A DNA stretch of 60,155 nt from CAZJFC01 sp964545245 (lineage in GTDB: Bacteria > Pseudomonadota > Alphaproteobacteria > Rickettsiales > 21-14-0-20-44-7): positions 1 to 60,155 of the forward strand of contig CAZJFC010000003.1 of NCBI GenBank assembly GCA_964545245.1. Direction: 5' to 3'. Position 1 is the stretch's first letter. The number at the start of each line of letters is the position of its first letter. The position numbers and the translations under genes are program-made. This document shows, in pieces, positions 8,092 to 16,078 of this stretch. The notes below the pieces were generated by a model. The model was not told where the DNA came from and made no database searches. It saw nothing but the letters and a program-made list of their open reading frames with translations.

Positions 8092-9783
8092 TTATTTAGC
8101 TATAGCGCTGTGATTTTCGTCGGTGCGCTGATTTTCTTTCTCTGCCCATGGCGTGCTATCAAACCGCCTGATGAGTAACCCGGTGACACCGGCCGCCCCG
8201 GATTCCCTGGATGAGTCCCCATCAACGCTAAGACCCTGTTTATATTCTACAAACGTACCAATGATCCCATCTTTGGTCACTGCTTCGGTAACTTGACCGT
8301 TAGGTCCGGTAATCCTAACAATATTGTTGGCGCTTGTCACCTGAATTGAGTGCGATGGCGTGCCTGCTTGTGGCTTGTTACTGTCTGCGCCTAATTTATA
8401 TCCGATTCCCCCGACAGGAATGGCAAGTATCGCAGCTGCTGCACCAAGTCTAAGAAGGCCGGATGGTTTTTCCGGGTCAATGGTGGTATCATGGTGCAGA
8501 GGTTGTGGTTTTTCCTGCGGAGTTGCTTCCTGTGTGGGTACTTTTTTATAAATCCCATCCGCGCGAGCTTTGTGTTTTTCGCGTGTTGGTGGCTTTTTCT
8601 CAAGGTTTAGTGCATCTTGCGGCGGTTTAGGGGCAAGGATTTCAGGTGGGGTATCTTCTGCTGCCGGAGCCGTGGCTACTTGAGGTTCCTTGTCTTCGGC
8701 AGGTGGCGCGTCCAGACCTTCAGCCGGTTTATTGCCTGCGATAATCTGTTGGAGGATACCGCCATGAGCGGTGTTGGGATTTTCCGTTTCACTCAGCTTG
8801 TGAGGTCCTGCTTCGGAAACCGGCTGCCCTGCCTCAACAAATGCCGGATGCGCCACTTCGGCAGGTTTATCCGGAACCCATTGTTGCGCTGTTTTTACCG
8901 GAATAACCCCTTCTATGCGGGATAGTGTTTTGCCATTTGAAGTATTGATATAACTGATATTGATTGGGGCATCCAGAGAAGTTGAGTTCACAGAAATATG
9001 TATCTCGGTAATGCTATTCTTTTGTTTTTCCGGTTCGCGCTTAATAGTGATAAGCCCATCCTCAAAATTTCTGCTGTCAACTTTCCACGATTGGTTAGTC
9101 AAGTTGATGTTTGCAGGGGTATGGCCACCTTCCCACTGGACATCTTTTATATTTCTGTTTTCGAATACGTGCTCGAATACTGCTATCGCCAGCGCTGCTT
9201 TTGTATAATTCGTTTTTGCACCTTCCGGCTGCGGAGCCGGTTCAACAGGGCTTTCCTGAACTGGCTGCTCGCCTTTTTCATTATCTGTCATTTTGTCACT
9301 TCCTGAGTTGGTTTTTTGGTCTTCGGCCACTTCTGCCAATGGCTGAATATCTTGCTCATTTATTAATTCCTTCGGCGGATTCTGTAAATCATATTCATCT
9401 AATGGTACATTATATTTTTTAACTGAATCTATTCCGCCAACAGAAAAAGTGATTACCGCCTTCCCCTTTTCCACAGCCATTTCAATATGCGGCCTTTTTG
9501 CCTGGCTAAACCTTAAATCAGTTGTACCCGGCCCGGTATAAGTAAATTCAATTTTTTGCACTGAAAAGAGCTTTACTTCAGTCCATTCAAAGGGTGTGTA
9601 ATCGACAGTTCTATCGCCAGCATTATGAGTAATTGCATAATTATCCGCCATTAGGTGCAGGGCAAGACGCTGTACCGTAGTAAGGTTCTCCCAGCCCGGT
9701 TCTTCCAGCCATGAGGATATATCGCCATGATATTCAAGACCAAGGTGGTTTTTCTCCGGACCAAAAAATATTGTTTTTGACAT
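8092..9783 (-). CDS. Single-pass membrane protein of unknown function (563 aa)
   Basis: I do not recognise the family. The N-terminal 120 residues and residues about 190-290 both look like beta-rich domains, possibly related to each other. They are separated by acidic Pro/Glu linkers. A hydrophobic segment (LGAAAAILAIPVGGIGYKLG) at about residue 455-475 is a likely membrane span and is followed by a short beta-rich C-terminal domain. I see no cysteine. A long basic and proline-rich stretch precedes the span. It is the first gene of a probable three-gene unit with the 807-aa gene and corC. The start at 9783 has AGGAGACAGG-like bases just upstream as a ribosome binding site. Confidence 0.78.
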   Translation of the reverse strand: MSKTIFFGPEKNHLGLEYHGDISSWLEEPGWENLTTVQRLALHLMADNYAITHNAGDRTVDYTPFEWTEVKLFSVQKIEFTYTGPGTTDLRFSQAKRPHIEMAVEKGKAVITFSVGGIDSVKKYNVPLDEYDLQNPPKELINEQDIQPLAEVAEDQKTNSGSDKMTDNEKGEQPVQESPVEPAPQPEGAKTNYTKAALAIAVFEHVFENRNIKDVQWEGGHTPANINLTNQSWKVDSRNFEDGLITIKREPEKQKNSITEIHISVNSTSLDAPINISYINTSNGKTLSRIEGVIPVKTAQQWVPDKPAEVAHPAFVEAGQPVSEAGPHKLSETENPNTAHGGILQQIIAGNKPAEGLDAPPAEDKEPQVATAPAAEDTPPEILAPKPPQDALNLEKKPPTREKHKARADGIYKKVPTQEATPQEKPQPLHHDTTIDPEKPSGLLRLGAAAAILAIPVGGIGYKLGADSNKPQAGTPSHSIQVTSANNIVRITGPNGQVTEAVTKDGIIGTFVEYKQGLSVDGDSSRESGAAGVTGLLIRRFDSTPWAEKENQRTDENHSAIAK

Positions 9784-10122
9784 ACCTGTCTCCTGCCGCT
9801 ATGATATTAACGAAGTGTTAATCTTTTATGACATTGTTGGCCGAAAGTCAAGAAGATACTAAAAATAATTAATATCTCGCCTCTTTGCGGCTTTTATACC
9901 GCATATAAGGCCAAAGGTCACAAACCCTCCTCCATCTCCTCCCTCAGGGAGGAGGGTTTTTAGCTTCCCCCCTGAGGGGGGAATACAAGGGGGGTTTTAC
10001 TTACGACACACGACTTACAACTCCCCTAAAGAAAATACGCTTCCGGCAAACGGCAACCAACTAAACCACTTGAATTATCAGAACGCAATGTTATTAGTGC
10101 CCTTATAAATACAGGCTGAATC
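9784..10122. repeat. Intergenic region with palindromic GGAGG repeats
   Basis: This 339-base region between divergent genes holds an exact 8-base-arm palindrome (936-943 and 947-954 after 9000) followed by five T at 9957-9961, which on the plus strand looks like a terminator. A second palindrome of CCCCCC/GGGGGG type follows at about 9966-9983. Related CCTCCCTGAGGGAGG palindromes occur at about 19167-19247 and 56757-56790. Promoters for the 563-aa gene and for nuoA must also lie here, but I cannot fix them. Confidence 0.5.
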
Positions 10123-10488
10123 ATGCAGGTTAACCTAAACGAATATTTCCCGATCCTTGTCTTTCTGGGCGTTGCTGCGGCGCTGTCCTTCGTTTTCGTG
10201 TTGTTGCCGCTCATCCTGCAAAAACTAAGGCCGGATACCGAAAAACTCTCCGCCTATGAGTGCGGTTTTGAATCCTTCGGCGACTCCCGCCGCAAATTCG
10301 ATATCCAGTTCTACCTGGTTTCCATCCTGTTCATCATTTTCGACCTCGAAATCGCCTTCCTGTTCCCCTGGGCGATCACCCTTGGCACAACCACCTTCTT
10401 CGGTTTCTGGTCAATGATGGTGTTCCTTACCATCCTTACCATCGGTTTTATTTACGAATGGAAGAAAGGCGCGCTGGAGTGGCAATAG
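10123..10488 (+). CDS. nuoA: NADH-quinone oxidoreductase subunit A
   Basis: NuoA is a small membrane subunit of complex I. The 121-residue product has three hydrophobic segments (about 10-32, 62-84 and 90-112). It also has the family motif YECGFESFGDSRRKFDIQFYLV between the first and second, in the loop that controls quinone-site conformation. It opens the nuo gene run. A gene of unknown function rather than nuoB follows after 50 bases. Confidence 0.97.
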   Translation: MQVNLNEYFPILVFLGVAAALSFVFVLLPLILQKLRPDTEKLSAYECGFESFGDSRRKFDIQFYLVSILFIIFDLEIAFLFPWAITLGTTTFFGFWSMMVFLTILTIGFIYEWKKGALEWQ

Positions 10489-10538
10489 CCAACTATTTCC
10501 CTTGATTTATCTGCCGCACTTATTTAAATAACTTAACC

Positions 10539-10856
10539 ATGAGTTATGTAGATAGAATTAAGGCAGAAAGAAAAAGCAAGCAGCCGAGTGAAAATTTATT
10601 ACATAACCGGGCGGCGCATCTGGGGCACACTTCCTCGGTTGAGCAATATTGGCAAACACGTACTCAGCCAGTTTGTTTTTATTTTCACAAGCAGCCACAT
10701 GTTACTGATGAGCAGTTCACGACATTACTGACCAATAATCTTGCCACGGCTATTCCTTTAGGGCAAAATGCTTCAACACTAATGTTCCGGGATGGGGAAA
10801 AAGCAATTTTCTATGGTAGGGTAAGTAGCTCAATCAATGTCAGGATCATTCACTAA
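10539..10856 (+). CDS. Hypothetical protein inside the nuo cluster
   Basis: This is a 105-residue soluble protein that I do not recognise. It is polar, with several His, Gln and Asn, and has no signal peptide or membrane segment. It sits between nuoA and nuoB with 50- and 94-base gaps, which is unusual since these two subunits are normally adjacent. Its AT content is higher than that of the flanking nuo genes, so it may be a later insertion. No ribosome binding site is strong. Confidence 0.55.
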   Translation: MSYVDRIKAERKSKQPSENLLHNRAAHLGHTSSVEQYWQTRTQPVCFYFHKQPHVTDEQFTTLLTNNLATAIPLGQNASTLMFRDGEKAIFYGRVSSSINVRIIH

Positions 10857-10950
10857 AAACATTCTGCCTGACAAAAAACAATATAGAATTTTTCCTGATT
10901 AATAATATTATTGAAACTTATTCTAAAGCTATTAGTTTGCCAGCCGAGAT

Positions 10951-11472
10951 ATGAGCAAAATTCAGACATTACCGTCGCAAGACGAATTACTCAGGAACGT
11001 CCAGAAGGAACTCGACGAACGCGGGTTCATTGTCACGCAGGTCGATAAACTGCTCGCATGGGCGCAATCCGGCAGCCTGTGGCCGATGACCTTCGGCCTC
11101 GCCTGCTGCGCCGTGGAAATGATGCAAACCGCCGCCAGCCGCTATGATATGGACAGGTTCGGCGTGGTTTTCCGCCCCTCCCCGCGCCAGTCCGACGTGA
11201 TGATAGTCGCCGGGACGCTTACCAATAAAATGGCCCCCGCCCTGCGCAAGGTTTATGACCAGATGGCCGAACCGCGCTATGTTATCTCGATGGGAAGCTG
11301 CGCGAATGGCGGTGGATATTACCATTATTCATATTCCGTAGTGCGCGGCTGCGACCGCATCATCCCGGTCGACGTTTACGTCCCCGGCTGCCCGCCAACC
11401 GCGGAAGCCCTGCTTTACGGCATTTTGCAGCTACAGAAAAAAATCAAAAGGGTGAGGAAGTTCCGTGCCTGA
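10951..11472 (+). CDS. nuoB: NADH-quinone oxidoreductase subunit B
   Basis: NuoB holds the terminal N2 [4Fe-4S] cluster next to the quinone site of complex I. In this 173-residue protein the four ligands are visible: the tandem pair Cys52-Cys53 in LACCAVEMM, Cys117 in GSCANGGG, and Cys146 in PGCPPTAEALL. The length is normal. Its end overlaps nuoC by eight bases, so the two are translationally coupled. Confidence 0.98.
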   Translation: MSKIQTLPSQDELLRNVQKELDERGFIVTQVDKLLAWAQSGSLWPMTFGLACCAVEMMQTAASRYDMDRFGVVFRPSPRQSDVMIVAGTLTNKMAPALRKVYDQMAEPRYVISMGSCANGGGYYHYSYSVVRGCDRIIPVDVYVPGCPPTAEALLYGILQLQKKIKRVRKFRA

Positions 11473-12085
11473 AGGTTTGACCAACAACGAATTCAGGGAA
11501 TATCTTATCAATGAGCTTTCAAGCTCGGTTGATGAGATCGATATCGTGAAGGATGAAATCTTCGTTTATGCGCGCGCGGAAAAAATCGCGCAGGTGCTTT
11601 ATTTCCTTAAAGTCGACCGTAGCTGCTCTTTCGAGCAACTCATTACCCTCACCGCTGCCGACCACCCGGAAGATAAAAAACGCTTCGAGATCATTTACTG
11701 TCTGCTCAGCCTGAAATATAACCGCCGCCTCGTGATAAAAGTACGCACTGATGAAGATACGCCGGTGCAAAGCGTGACCGGGGTTTATAACTCCGCCGGA
11801 TGGTATGAGCGCGAAGTTTGGGATCTGTATGGCGTGCGTTTTGCCGGCAACCCCGACCTCCGCCGTATCCTCACCGATTACGGTTTTGAAGGCCATCCGC
11901 TGCGTAAGGATTTCCCGCTTACCGGATATTATGAAGTGCGCTATGACGAGGAGCAGAAAAAAGTTGTTTATGAGCCTGTCGACCTTGTGCAGGAATTCAG
12001 GAATTTTGATTACACATCCCCTTGGGAAGGCACGGAATATGTTCTGCCAAATGAGCTTAAAGGTGATGAGAAGGCAACTAAATAA
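11465..12085 (+). CDS. nuoC: NADH-quinone oxidoreductase subunit C
   Basis: NuoC is a peripheral subunit of the complex I connecting arm. The 206-residue product carries the conserved EREVWDLYGVRFAGNPDLRR stretch and the GFEGHPLRKDFPL motif. I use the GTG at 11465, which overlaps nuoB by eight bases and gives a normal N-terminus. The gene ends just before a palindromic repeat (12087-12110). A GIY-YIG gene and a lipoprotein gene then separate it from nuoD. Confidence 0.97.
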   Translation: MPEGLTNNEFREYLINELSSSVDEIDIVKDEIFVYARAEKIAQVLYFLKVDRSCSFEQLITLTAADHPEDKKRFEIIYCLLSLKYNRRLVIKVRTDEDTPVQSVTGVYNSAGWYEREVWDLYGVRFAGNPDLRRILTDYGFEGHPLRKDFPLTGYYEVRYDEEQKKVVYEPVDLVQEFRNFDYTSPWEGTEYVLPNELKGDEKATK

Positions 12086-12086
12086 A

Positions 12087-12214
12087 GATTCCCGCCTTCG
12101 CGGGAATGACAAAGTTCTAATATTGCGGGCATGACCTTTCCTGTCATTCCCGTGACGACATAACTCTAATATCGCGGACATGGCCTTATTGTCATTCCCG
12201 CGAAGGCGGGAATC
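12087..12214. repeat. Pair of palindromic GATTCCCGCC repeats in opposite orientation
   Basis: Two copies of an about 24-base palindromic repeat, GATTCCCGCCTTCGCGGGAA type followed by TGAC, lie at 12087-12110 and, inverted, at 12191-12214. Between them a further degenerate tandem unit (CTAATATYGCGGRCATG) is repeated twice. Other copies occur at 12517-12540, 16015-16038 and 40013-40088. They bracket the start of the GIY-YIG gene. Confidence 0.75.
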
Positions 12215-12216
12215 TT

Positions 12217-12507
12217 ATGCAGTATTATGTATATATTCTGGCAAGCAAAAAAGACGGAGTTTTATATATTGGAGTTACTTCCGACTTGATAAAAAGAATA
12301 TATGAGCATAAAAACGGCTTAATCAAAGATAGTTTCTCGGATAAATACTTCGTTAAAAAACTGGTATATTATGAAATTCACAACGATATTGAACAGGCGA
12401 TATTAAGAGAGAAAAGAATTAAAAAGTGGAACAGGGAGTGGAAAGTAAACCTAATCCAAAAAGACAATCCTAATTGGGAAGATTTATATGAAAAAATTGC
12501 CGCTTAA
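12217..12507 (+). CDS. GIY-YIG nuclease-domain protein
   Basis: The 96-residue protein is a stand-alone GIY-YIG domain of the UPF0213/YhbQ type. The YYVYILASKKDGVLYIG region supplies the two motif strands, an Arg lies on the following helix (LIKRIYEH), and a Glu is present in the late QAILREKRIK segment. The family is built on a nuclease fold, but a cellular role is unsettled. The gene is clearly AT-richer than nuoC and nuoD and Lys/Ile-rich. It lies between inverted palindromic repeats, with another copy just past its end, which points to an inserted cassette. Its 3' end overlaps the next gene by 20 bases. Confidence 0.85.
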   Translation: MQYYVYILASKKDGVLYIGVTSDLIKRIYEHKNGLIKDSFSDKYFVKKLVYYEIHNDIEQAILREKRIKKWNREWKVNLIQKDNPNWEDLYEKIAA

Positions 12508-12940
12508 CTTTTTTAAGATTCCCGCCTTCGCGGGAATGACAATAGCTGTGTTTGCGCTTACCTCATGCGCTTCGGTTTTTGAAGGCACGAAGCAGGAAGT
12601 TTCACTTCGCACCAACCCGGATGTTCCCGCAAACTGCACGCTCACCGGAAGCTCATTCAACGTGCAGGTTCAGGCTCCCGGCAAGTTCGAGGTGCGTAAA
12701 TCATACCACCCGCTTGAAATCACCTGCACGCCTGTTGCAGGCGGCGCGAGCGGCAGCGTGAAACTCCTTTCCGACGTTTCCGCCACCGGCTACGCAAGCG
12801 CGATCTTCGGCGTCGGCATCGGCGCGGGAGTTGACACCGCAACCGGCGCAGCGTTCAAATACCCTGAGGAAATCGTGGTAACGCTCGGCCAGACGACCAT
12901 TCTCGGCCAGACCTCAACCAACAGCAATGTGGATTACTAG
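12488..12940 (+). CDS. Small outer-membrane-type lipoprotein with repeat-derived signal peptide
   Basis: The 150-residue product has a lipoprotein signal peptide with lipobox LTSC (Cys at about residue 27), then a mature part beginning ASVFEGTKQEVSL and containing two more cysteines and a Gly-rich segment. This resembles small bacterial lipoproteins that start with a CASVxEGTxQ segment, whose function I do not know. Residues 11-18 of the signal peptide (IPAFAGMT) are encoded by a copy of the palindromic repeat at 12517-12540. The gene overlaps the GIY-YIG gene end and lies six bases before nuoD. Confidence 0.75.
   Translation: MKKLPLNFFKIPAFAGMTIAVFALTSCASVFEGTKQEVSLRTNPDVPANCTLTGSSFNVQVQAPGKFEVRKSYHPLEITCTPVAGGASGSVKLLSDVSATGYASAIFGVGIGAGVDTATGAAFKYPEEIVVTLGQTTILGQTSTNSNVDY
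12517..12540. repeat. Palindromic repeat copy inside a coding region
   Basis: This is an identical copy of the repeat at 12087-12110. It lies in frame in the lipoprotein gene, where it encodes IPAFAGMT in the hydrophobic part of the signal peptide. Other copies in the window are intergenic. Confidence 0.85.
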
Positions 12941-12946
12941 GATAAA

Positions 12947-14149
12947 ATGACGCTCAATATCGAACAGCTAATCGAGTCGAAAGACGATAACAATATCACC
13001 ATCAATTTCGGGCCGCAGCACCCTGCCGCACATGGCGTTCTGCGCCTTATCCTTGAGATGGACGGCGAGGTTGTTGAACGCGCCGACCCGCATATCGGGC
13101 TTTTACACCGCGGCACTGAGAAGCTGATTGAATATAAGACATATATGCAGGCGCTGCCTTATTTTGACAGGCTTGATTATGTCGCCCCGATGAACCAGGA
13201 GCATGCGTTTTCGCTTGCGACTGAAAAGCTGCTGGGGGTTGAAGTGCCGCTGCGCGGGCAATATATCCGTGTGCTGTTCTCGGAAGTTTCACGCATTCTC
13301 AACCATATCCTCAACATTACCACCGGCGCGCTCGATGTCGGCGCGATGACCCCTCTTTTGTGGCTGTTCGAGGAACGCGAGAAAATGATGGAATTCTATG
13401 AACGCGCGAGCGGCGCACGTATGCATGCGGCCTATTTCCGCCCCGGTGGAGTGGCGCAGGACATCCCGCAAAAACTTATCGACGATATTTATAAATTTGC
13501 GCATGAATTCCCGAAATATTTGAATGATGTTGACGAGTTGCTCACCGAAAACCGTATCTTTAAACAGCGCACCGTTGATATTGGCGTGGTCAGTCGTGAA
13601 GAGGCGTTTAACTGGGGCTTCTCCGGCCCGATGCTGCGCGCGTCCGGCATCGCGTGGGATTTGCGTAAGTCACAGCCTTATGATTCGTATCAGGATTTTG
13701 AATTCGATATCCCGATCGGCAAAAACGGCGATTGCTATGACCGTTACCTCATCCGCGTTGAGGAAATGCGGCAGTCGCTGAAAATCATCAAACAGGCCTG
13801 CGAAAAAATGCCGGGTGGCCCGGTGAAAACGCTCGACCGCAAAGTTTCCCCGCCGCCACGCGCCGAAATGAAAACCTCGATGGAAGCGCTTATCCACCAC
13901 TTCAAGCTCTATACCGAAGGCTATCGCGTGCCGGAAGGCGAAACCTATACCGCGGTTGAAGCGCCGAAAGGCGAATTCGGGGTTTATCTTATCTCTGATG
14001 GTTCTAACCGTCCGTACCGCTGCCACATCCGCGCGCCGGGATTCGCTCACCTCCAAGGGCTGGACTTCATGAGCAAAGGCCACCTCCTCGCCGATGTCAC
14101 TGCGCTTATCGCGACTCAGGATATAGTGTTCGGGGAAGTTGACAGGTGA
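12947..14149 (+). CDS. nuoD: NADH-quinone oxidoreductase subunit D
   Basis: NuoD forms the quinone chamber of complex I together with NuoB and is related to the large subunit of NiFe hydrogenases. The 400-residue product has FGPQHPAAHGVLR near residue 22, HRGTEKLIE, and the family C-terminus ending in DIVFGEVDR. The family's normal length is about 390-420, so it is complete. Its TGA overlaps the GTG start of the next gene in a GTGA arrangement. Confidence 0.98.
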   Translation: MTLNIEQLIESKDDNNITINFGPQHPAAHGVLRLILEMDGEVVERADPHIGLLHRGTEKLIEYKTYMQALPYFDRLDYVAPMNQEHAFSLATEKLLGVEVPLRGQYIRVLFSEVSRILNHILNITTGALDVGAMTPLLWLFEEREKMMEFYERASGARMHAAYFRPGGVAQDIPQKLIDDIYKFAHEFPKYLNDVDELLTENRIFKQRTVDIGVVSREEAFNWGFSGPMLRASGIAWDLRKSQPYDSYQDFEFDIPIGKNGDCYDRYLIRVEEMRQSLKIIKQACEKMPGGPVKTLDRKVSPPPRAEMKTSMEALIHHFKLYTEGYRVPEGETYTAVEAPKGEFGVYLISDGSNRPYRCHIRAPGFAHLQGLDFMSKGHLLADVTALIATQDIVFGEVDR

Positions 14150-14481
14150 TTAAGCGGATAGTCGCGACGATTGTAATATTTCTGGCCGCCATAGGCCAAT
14201 CACACGCGATTCCTGAATGGCATGGTAAGCAGCTGGTTGAAGAATGCGCCGCAGGCGGAGGGGCTGGACTGGATTATTTTAAGGATAGCCACAGCGACAA
14301 CTGCCCAGACCTTATGGAAGGCAGGAAGCCGGAATATGAAACCGACGAGATGCAGCGTAAAATGACCGGCAGTTGCGAATGCCCCGGCGAGAATTTGTGC
14401 TGGTCGCCTGTTGATTCAAAATGCATGGATATAAAAGACTGGTGCATGGAGAGTGAATATGCAAATTGCTCCAAACAATAA
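14146..14481 (+). CDS. Secreted cysteine-rich small protein
   Basis: The 111-residue product begins with a clear cleavable signal peptide (hydrophobic core VATIVIFLAAIG, likely cut after SHA). It has eight cysteines in the remainder, consistent with four disulfides in the periplasm. I do not recognise the family. The GTG start overlaps the nuoD stop by four bases, so it should be translated from the nuo message by coupling. This is odd for a secreted protein with no known link to complex I. Confidence 0.65.
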   Translation: MIKRIVATIVIFLAAIGQSHAIPEWHGKQLVEECAAGGGAGLDYFKDSHSDNCPDLMEGRKPEYETDEMQRKMTGSCECPGENLCWSPVDSKCMDIKDWCMESEYANCSKQ

Positions 14482-14590
14482 AAGCTTAACTAGAAAAATA
14501 ACGGATTTTTTATATCGCAAATTCTAAATTGCTTGCGGTTACGCGCATATTGGATACGCTTGACCTGAATAAATTTGTGGAGAAACACCA

Positions 14591-15339
14591 ATGAAAAATC
14601 TTTTCCTGATAGCAGCATTATTAATCGCTTCCCCTGCCTCCCCTGCCATTGCCAATGACCATGATGAGAATGTTATAATCGTTAATGGTATCGGCGAAGT
14701 TGAAATTCCGGTTGATAACGTGACACTTTCGGTGAATATCAGCACGCGCGATAAATCCCTTGCCACTTCCAAAAGCCTGAACCAGAAAAAATATGACCAG
14801 TTACTTGCGACAATTACTGATAAGATCGGCCTGAAAAAGGAAGCAATAAAATCAAATTTTATTTCAATTAACCCGTCTTACGTGCCGTGCTACCCCACTC
14901 AGGAAAACCCGGCGCCGAAATGTGACCGCACCAAGGTTGATTTCTATGAAACCAACCGCTCAATCTCCCTAAAACTTGAGGATTTAAGCAAATATGACCT
15001 TGCTATAGAATCACTGGCGAATATTGAGTCGGTTTCGGTCAATGCCGGGCAGTTTGGTGTTAGCGGAATCAGCAAACATCATGACAAGGCACGCGAATGG
15101 CAATTGATGAAGCAAAGGCAAAAGCTGAAAAAGTAGCAAGCAGGCTGGGCGTAAAACTCAAAAAACCAGTGCGTTTTGAATCCTATGACGCACAGGCAGG
15201 CGGCGGCTATCCGCGCCCGATGATGGCCCGCGCCGCTTTCGCCAGTCCCGAAATGAGCTATGATAAAGTGACCGATACTGCAACCCTCGGCAGCCAGAAA
15301 ATCACGGTTACGGTGAATATCGCTTACGGGATTGATTAA
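14591..15339 (+). pseudogene. SIMPL-domain (DUF541) periplasmic protein, frameshifted
   Basis: The first frame (14591-15136) gives a signal peptide (LIAALLIASPASPAIA) and the body of a SIMPL/DUF541 protein. This is a periplasmic or outer-membrane family linked to oxidative stress. After about residue 168 the frame turns to nonsense, while the frame starting at 15097 continues with the expected helix (AIDEAKAKAEKVASRLG) and the C-terminal beta strands to 15339. One missing A in GAATGG near 15096 restores a 249-residue protein. This is either a sequencing error in a short A run or a recent frameshift. A GGAG ribosome binding site lies upstream of 14591. The gene stands between nuoD and nuoE. 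Confidence 0.8.
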
Positions 15340-15408
15340 TCATTTACAAAACCCTTGCGTTACGGCTTTGTTTGGCTATTTTATGCGAGCTAAATCAGAG
15401 AATGAGAG

Positions 15409-15999
15409 ATGAGCAAAGCCGCCAAGAAAAAGCCGAAAAAGTTTGAGCTGACGCCCGGAAACGCCGCGAAAGCTGAAATGATTCTGGCGAAATATCCGGA
15501 AGGAAAGCAATTCTCCGCCGTGATGCCCCTGCTGGACCTCGTGCAGCGCCAGAACAACGGCTGGCTTTCCACCGAAGCTATCGAATTCGTGGGCGATTAC
15601 CTCAACATGCCATACATCCGCGTGCAGGAAGTCGCCACGTTTTATGAGATGTATAACACCAGACCCGTTGGCAAGCACATTGTCTGGGTGTGCCGCACCA
15701 CGCCCTGCTGGCTGCGCGGCTCCGACAATGTTCTGAGTGCGTGCAAAAAGAACCTCGGCGTTGAAGTGGGCGAAACCACGCCCGACGGCAAGTTCACATT
15801 GCGCGAAATGGAGTGCCTCGGCGCCTGCGTGAACGCGCCAATTTTGTGGGTTGACGATGATTTTTATGAGGATGTTGACGGCGAAACCACCGAGAAAATC
15901 CTTGATGATTTACGCAAGAACAAAAAACCCAAAATCGGCTCCGTAAAAGCCCGCCAATGCTCCGCCCCGGAAGGGTTTAAACCGAAGGAGGCGAAGTGA
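15409..15999 (+). CDS. nuoE: NADH-quinone oxidoreductase subunit E
   Basis: NuoE is the thioredoxin-like [2Fe-2S] subunit of the NADH module. In the 196-residue product the cluster ligands Cys95, Cys100, Cys136 and Cys140 are in the expected order (VCRTTPC and ECLGAC). The Lys-rich N-terminus and a short basic tail are typical of the alphaproteobacterial form. It is followed by a repeat-bearing 79-base spacer and nuoF. Confidence 0.97.
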   Translation: MSKAAKKKPKKFELTPGNAAKAEMILAKYPEGKQFSAVMPLLDLVQRQNNGWLSTEAIEFVGDYLNMPYIRVQEVATFYEMYNTRPVGKHIVWVCRTTPCWLRGSDNVLSACKKNLGVEVGETTPDGKFTLREMECLGACVNAPILWVDDDFYEDVDGETTEKILDDLRKNKKPKIGSVKARQCSAPEGFKPKEAK

Positions 16000-16014
16000 T
16001 TGTTTTGGTTTCTT

Positions 16015-16038
16015 GTCATTCCCGCGCAGGCGGGAATC
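16015..16038. repeat. Palindromic GTCATTCCCGC repeat
   Basis: A copy of the 24-base palindrome seen at 12191-12214 with one base changed in the loop region. It lies between nuoE and nuoF. A second degenerate half (CCTTCGCGGAGGTGACA) follows. Confidence 0.75.
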
Positions 16039-16078
16039 TTAAGACCTCAGCCTTCGCGGAGGTGACATTGAGGGGAAT

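Noticed and set aside
12087..12540. CRISPR array from the repeated palindromes
   Set aside because: The spacing is irregular, the units are inverted relative to each other, and there are no spacers of even length or cas genes.
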